Assembly (NCBI GenBank): GCA_025361065.1
Contig: JANYAY010000013.1
Coordinates: forward strand, 1 to 48,043
DNA from: Deltaproteobacteria bacterium
Lineage (GTDB): Bacteria > Desulfobacterota > Syntrophia > Syntrophales > Smithellaceae
Direction of reading: 5' to 3'
DNA: 48,043 bases
The position numbers were made by a program, and so were the translations under genes. Under the pieces are notes generated by a model that had not been told where the DNA came from, searched no databases, and worked only from the letters and a program-made list of their open reading frames with translations. This document shows, one piece after another, positions 47,890 to 48,043 of this stretch. The first letter of the stretch is position 1. Each line of letters opens with the position of its first letter.

Positions 47890-47908
47890 ATATTCGGGGG
47901 ACATAACG
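47890..47908. repeat. Dispersed repeat fragment
   Basis: TATTCGGGGGACATAACGA. Confidence 0.55.
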
Positions 47909-48043
47909 AGCCTGTAGAAAAACGCATTTTTGCACAGTAATAATCTTCCAACAAGCTCGGATTTTTTCAAATCGTTAATTTTTTATGTTCGGTCTATTTT
48001 TTCCGGTAAATATTTTTGTATTTAATTCCGTTTATCTGTTTTT

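Overview
The window looks like chromosomal DNA from an anaerobic bacterium. A Desulfobacterota / Syntrophia-like origin is an inference from gene content; no marker gene in the window proves it. It has three parts. (1) 1-16.6 kb is an accessory, repeat-rich zone: a Gabija-type pair (OLD/TOPRIM ATPase plus UvrD-like helicase), two RelE/ParE-type toxin-antitoxin pairs, a DUF4160/DUF2442 pair, an MFS transporter, hrpA, and several dispersed repeat families, including MITE-like elements with GAGACTGTGTCGYAAT termini. (2) 16.6-25.4 kb is mostly housekeeping: Fur/PerR-like regulator, katG, a short class I adenylate cyclase-like protein, a DUF4139 protein, an MtaD-like deaminase and tRNA-Leu(UAA). 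(3) 26.1-42.9 kb is a CoA-thioester catabolic cluster: CoA-transferase, sigma54 enhancer-binding regulator, PHP protein, two thiolase-fold proteins that appear to lack the usual catalytic Cys/His residues, two DUF35 proteins, two acyl-CoA dehydrogenases, AMP-dependent acyl-CoA ligase, BKACE/DUF849 and a FixCXAB electron-transfer module. The strongest signal is a duplicated promoter module on either side of the sigma54 regulator gene. Both copies carry an identical 27-bp UAS-like block, an IHF-like site and a -24/-12-like element at identical spacing, which suggests a self-contained regulon for an uncharacterised acyl-CoA pathway. Other observations include an in-frame dispersed repeat inside hrpA, a PAS histidine kinase truncated at a dispersed repeat, and a fossil duplicate of the MFS-DUF2442 locus. 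All calls were made by eye from the sequence and the supplied ORF translations; no database search was run.
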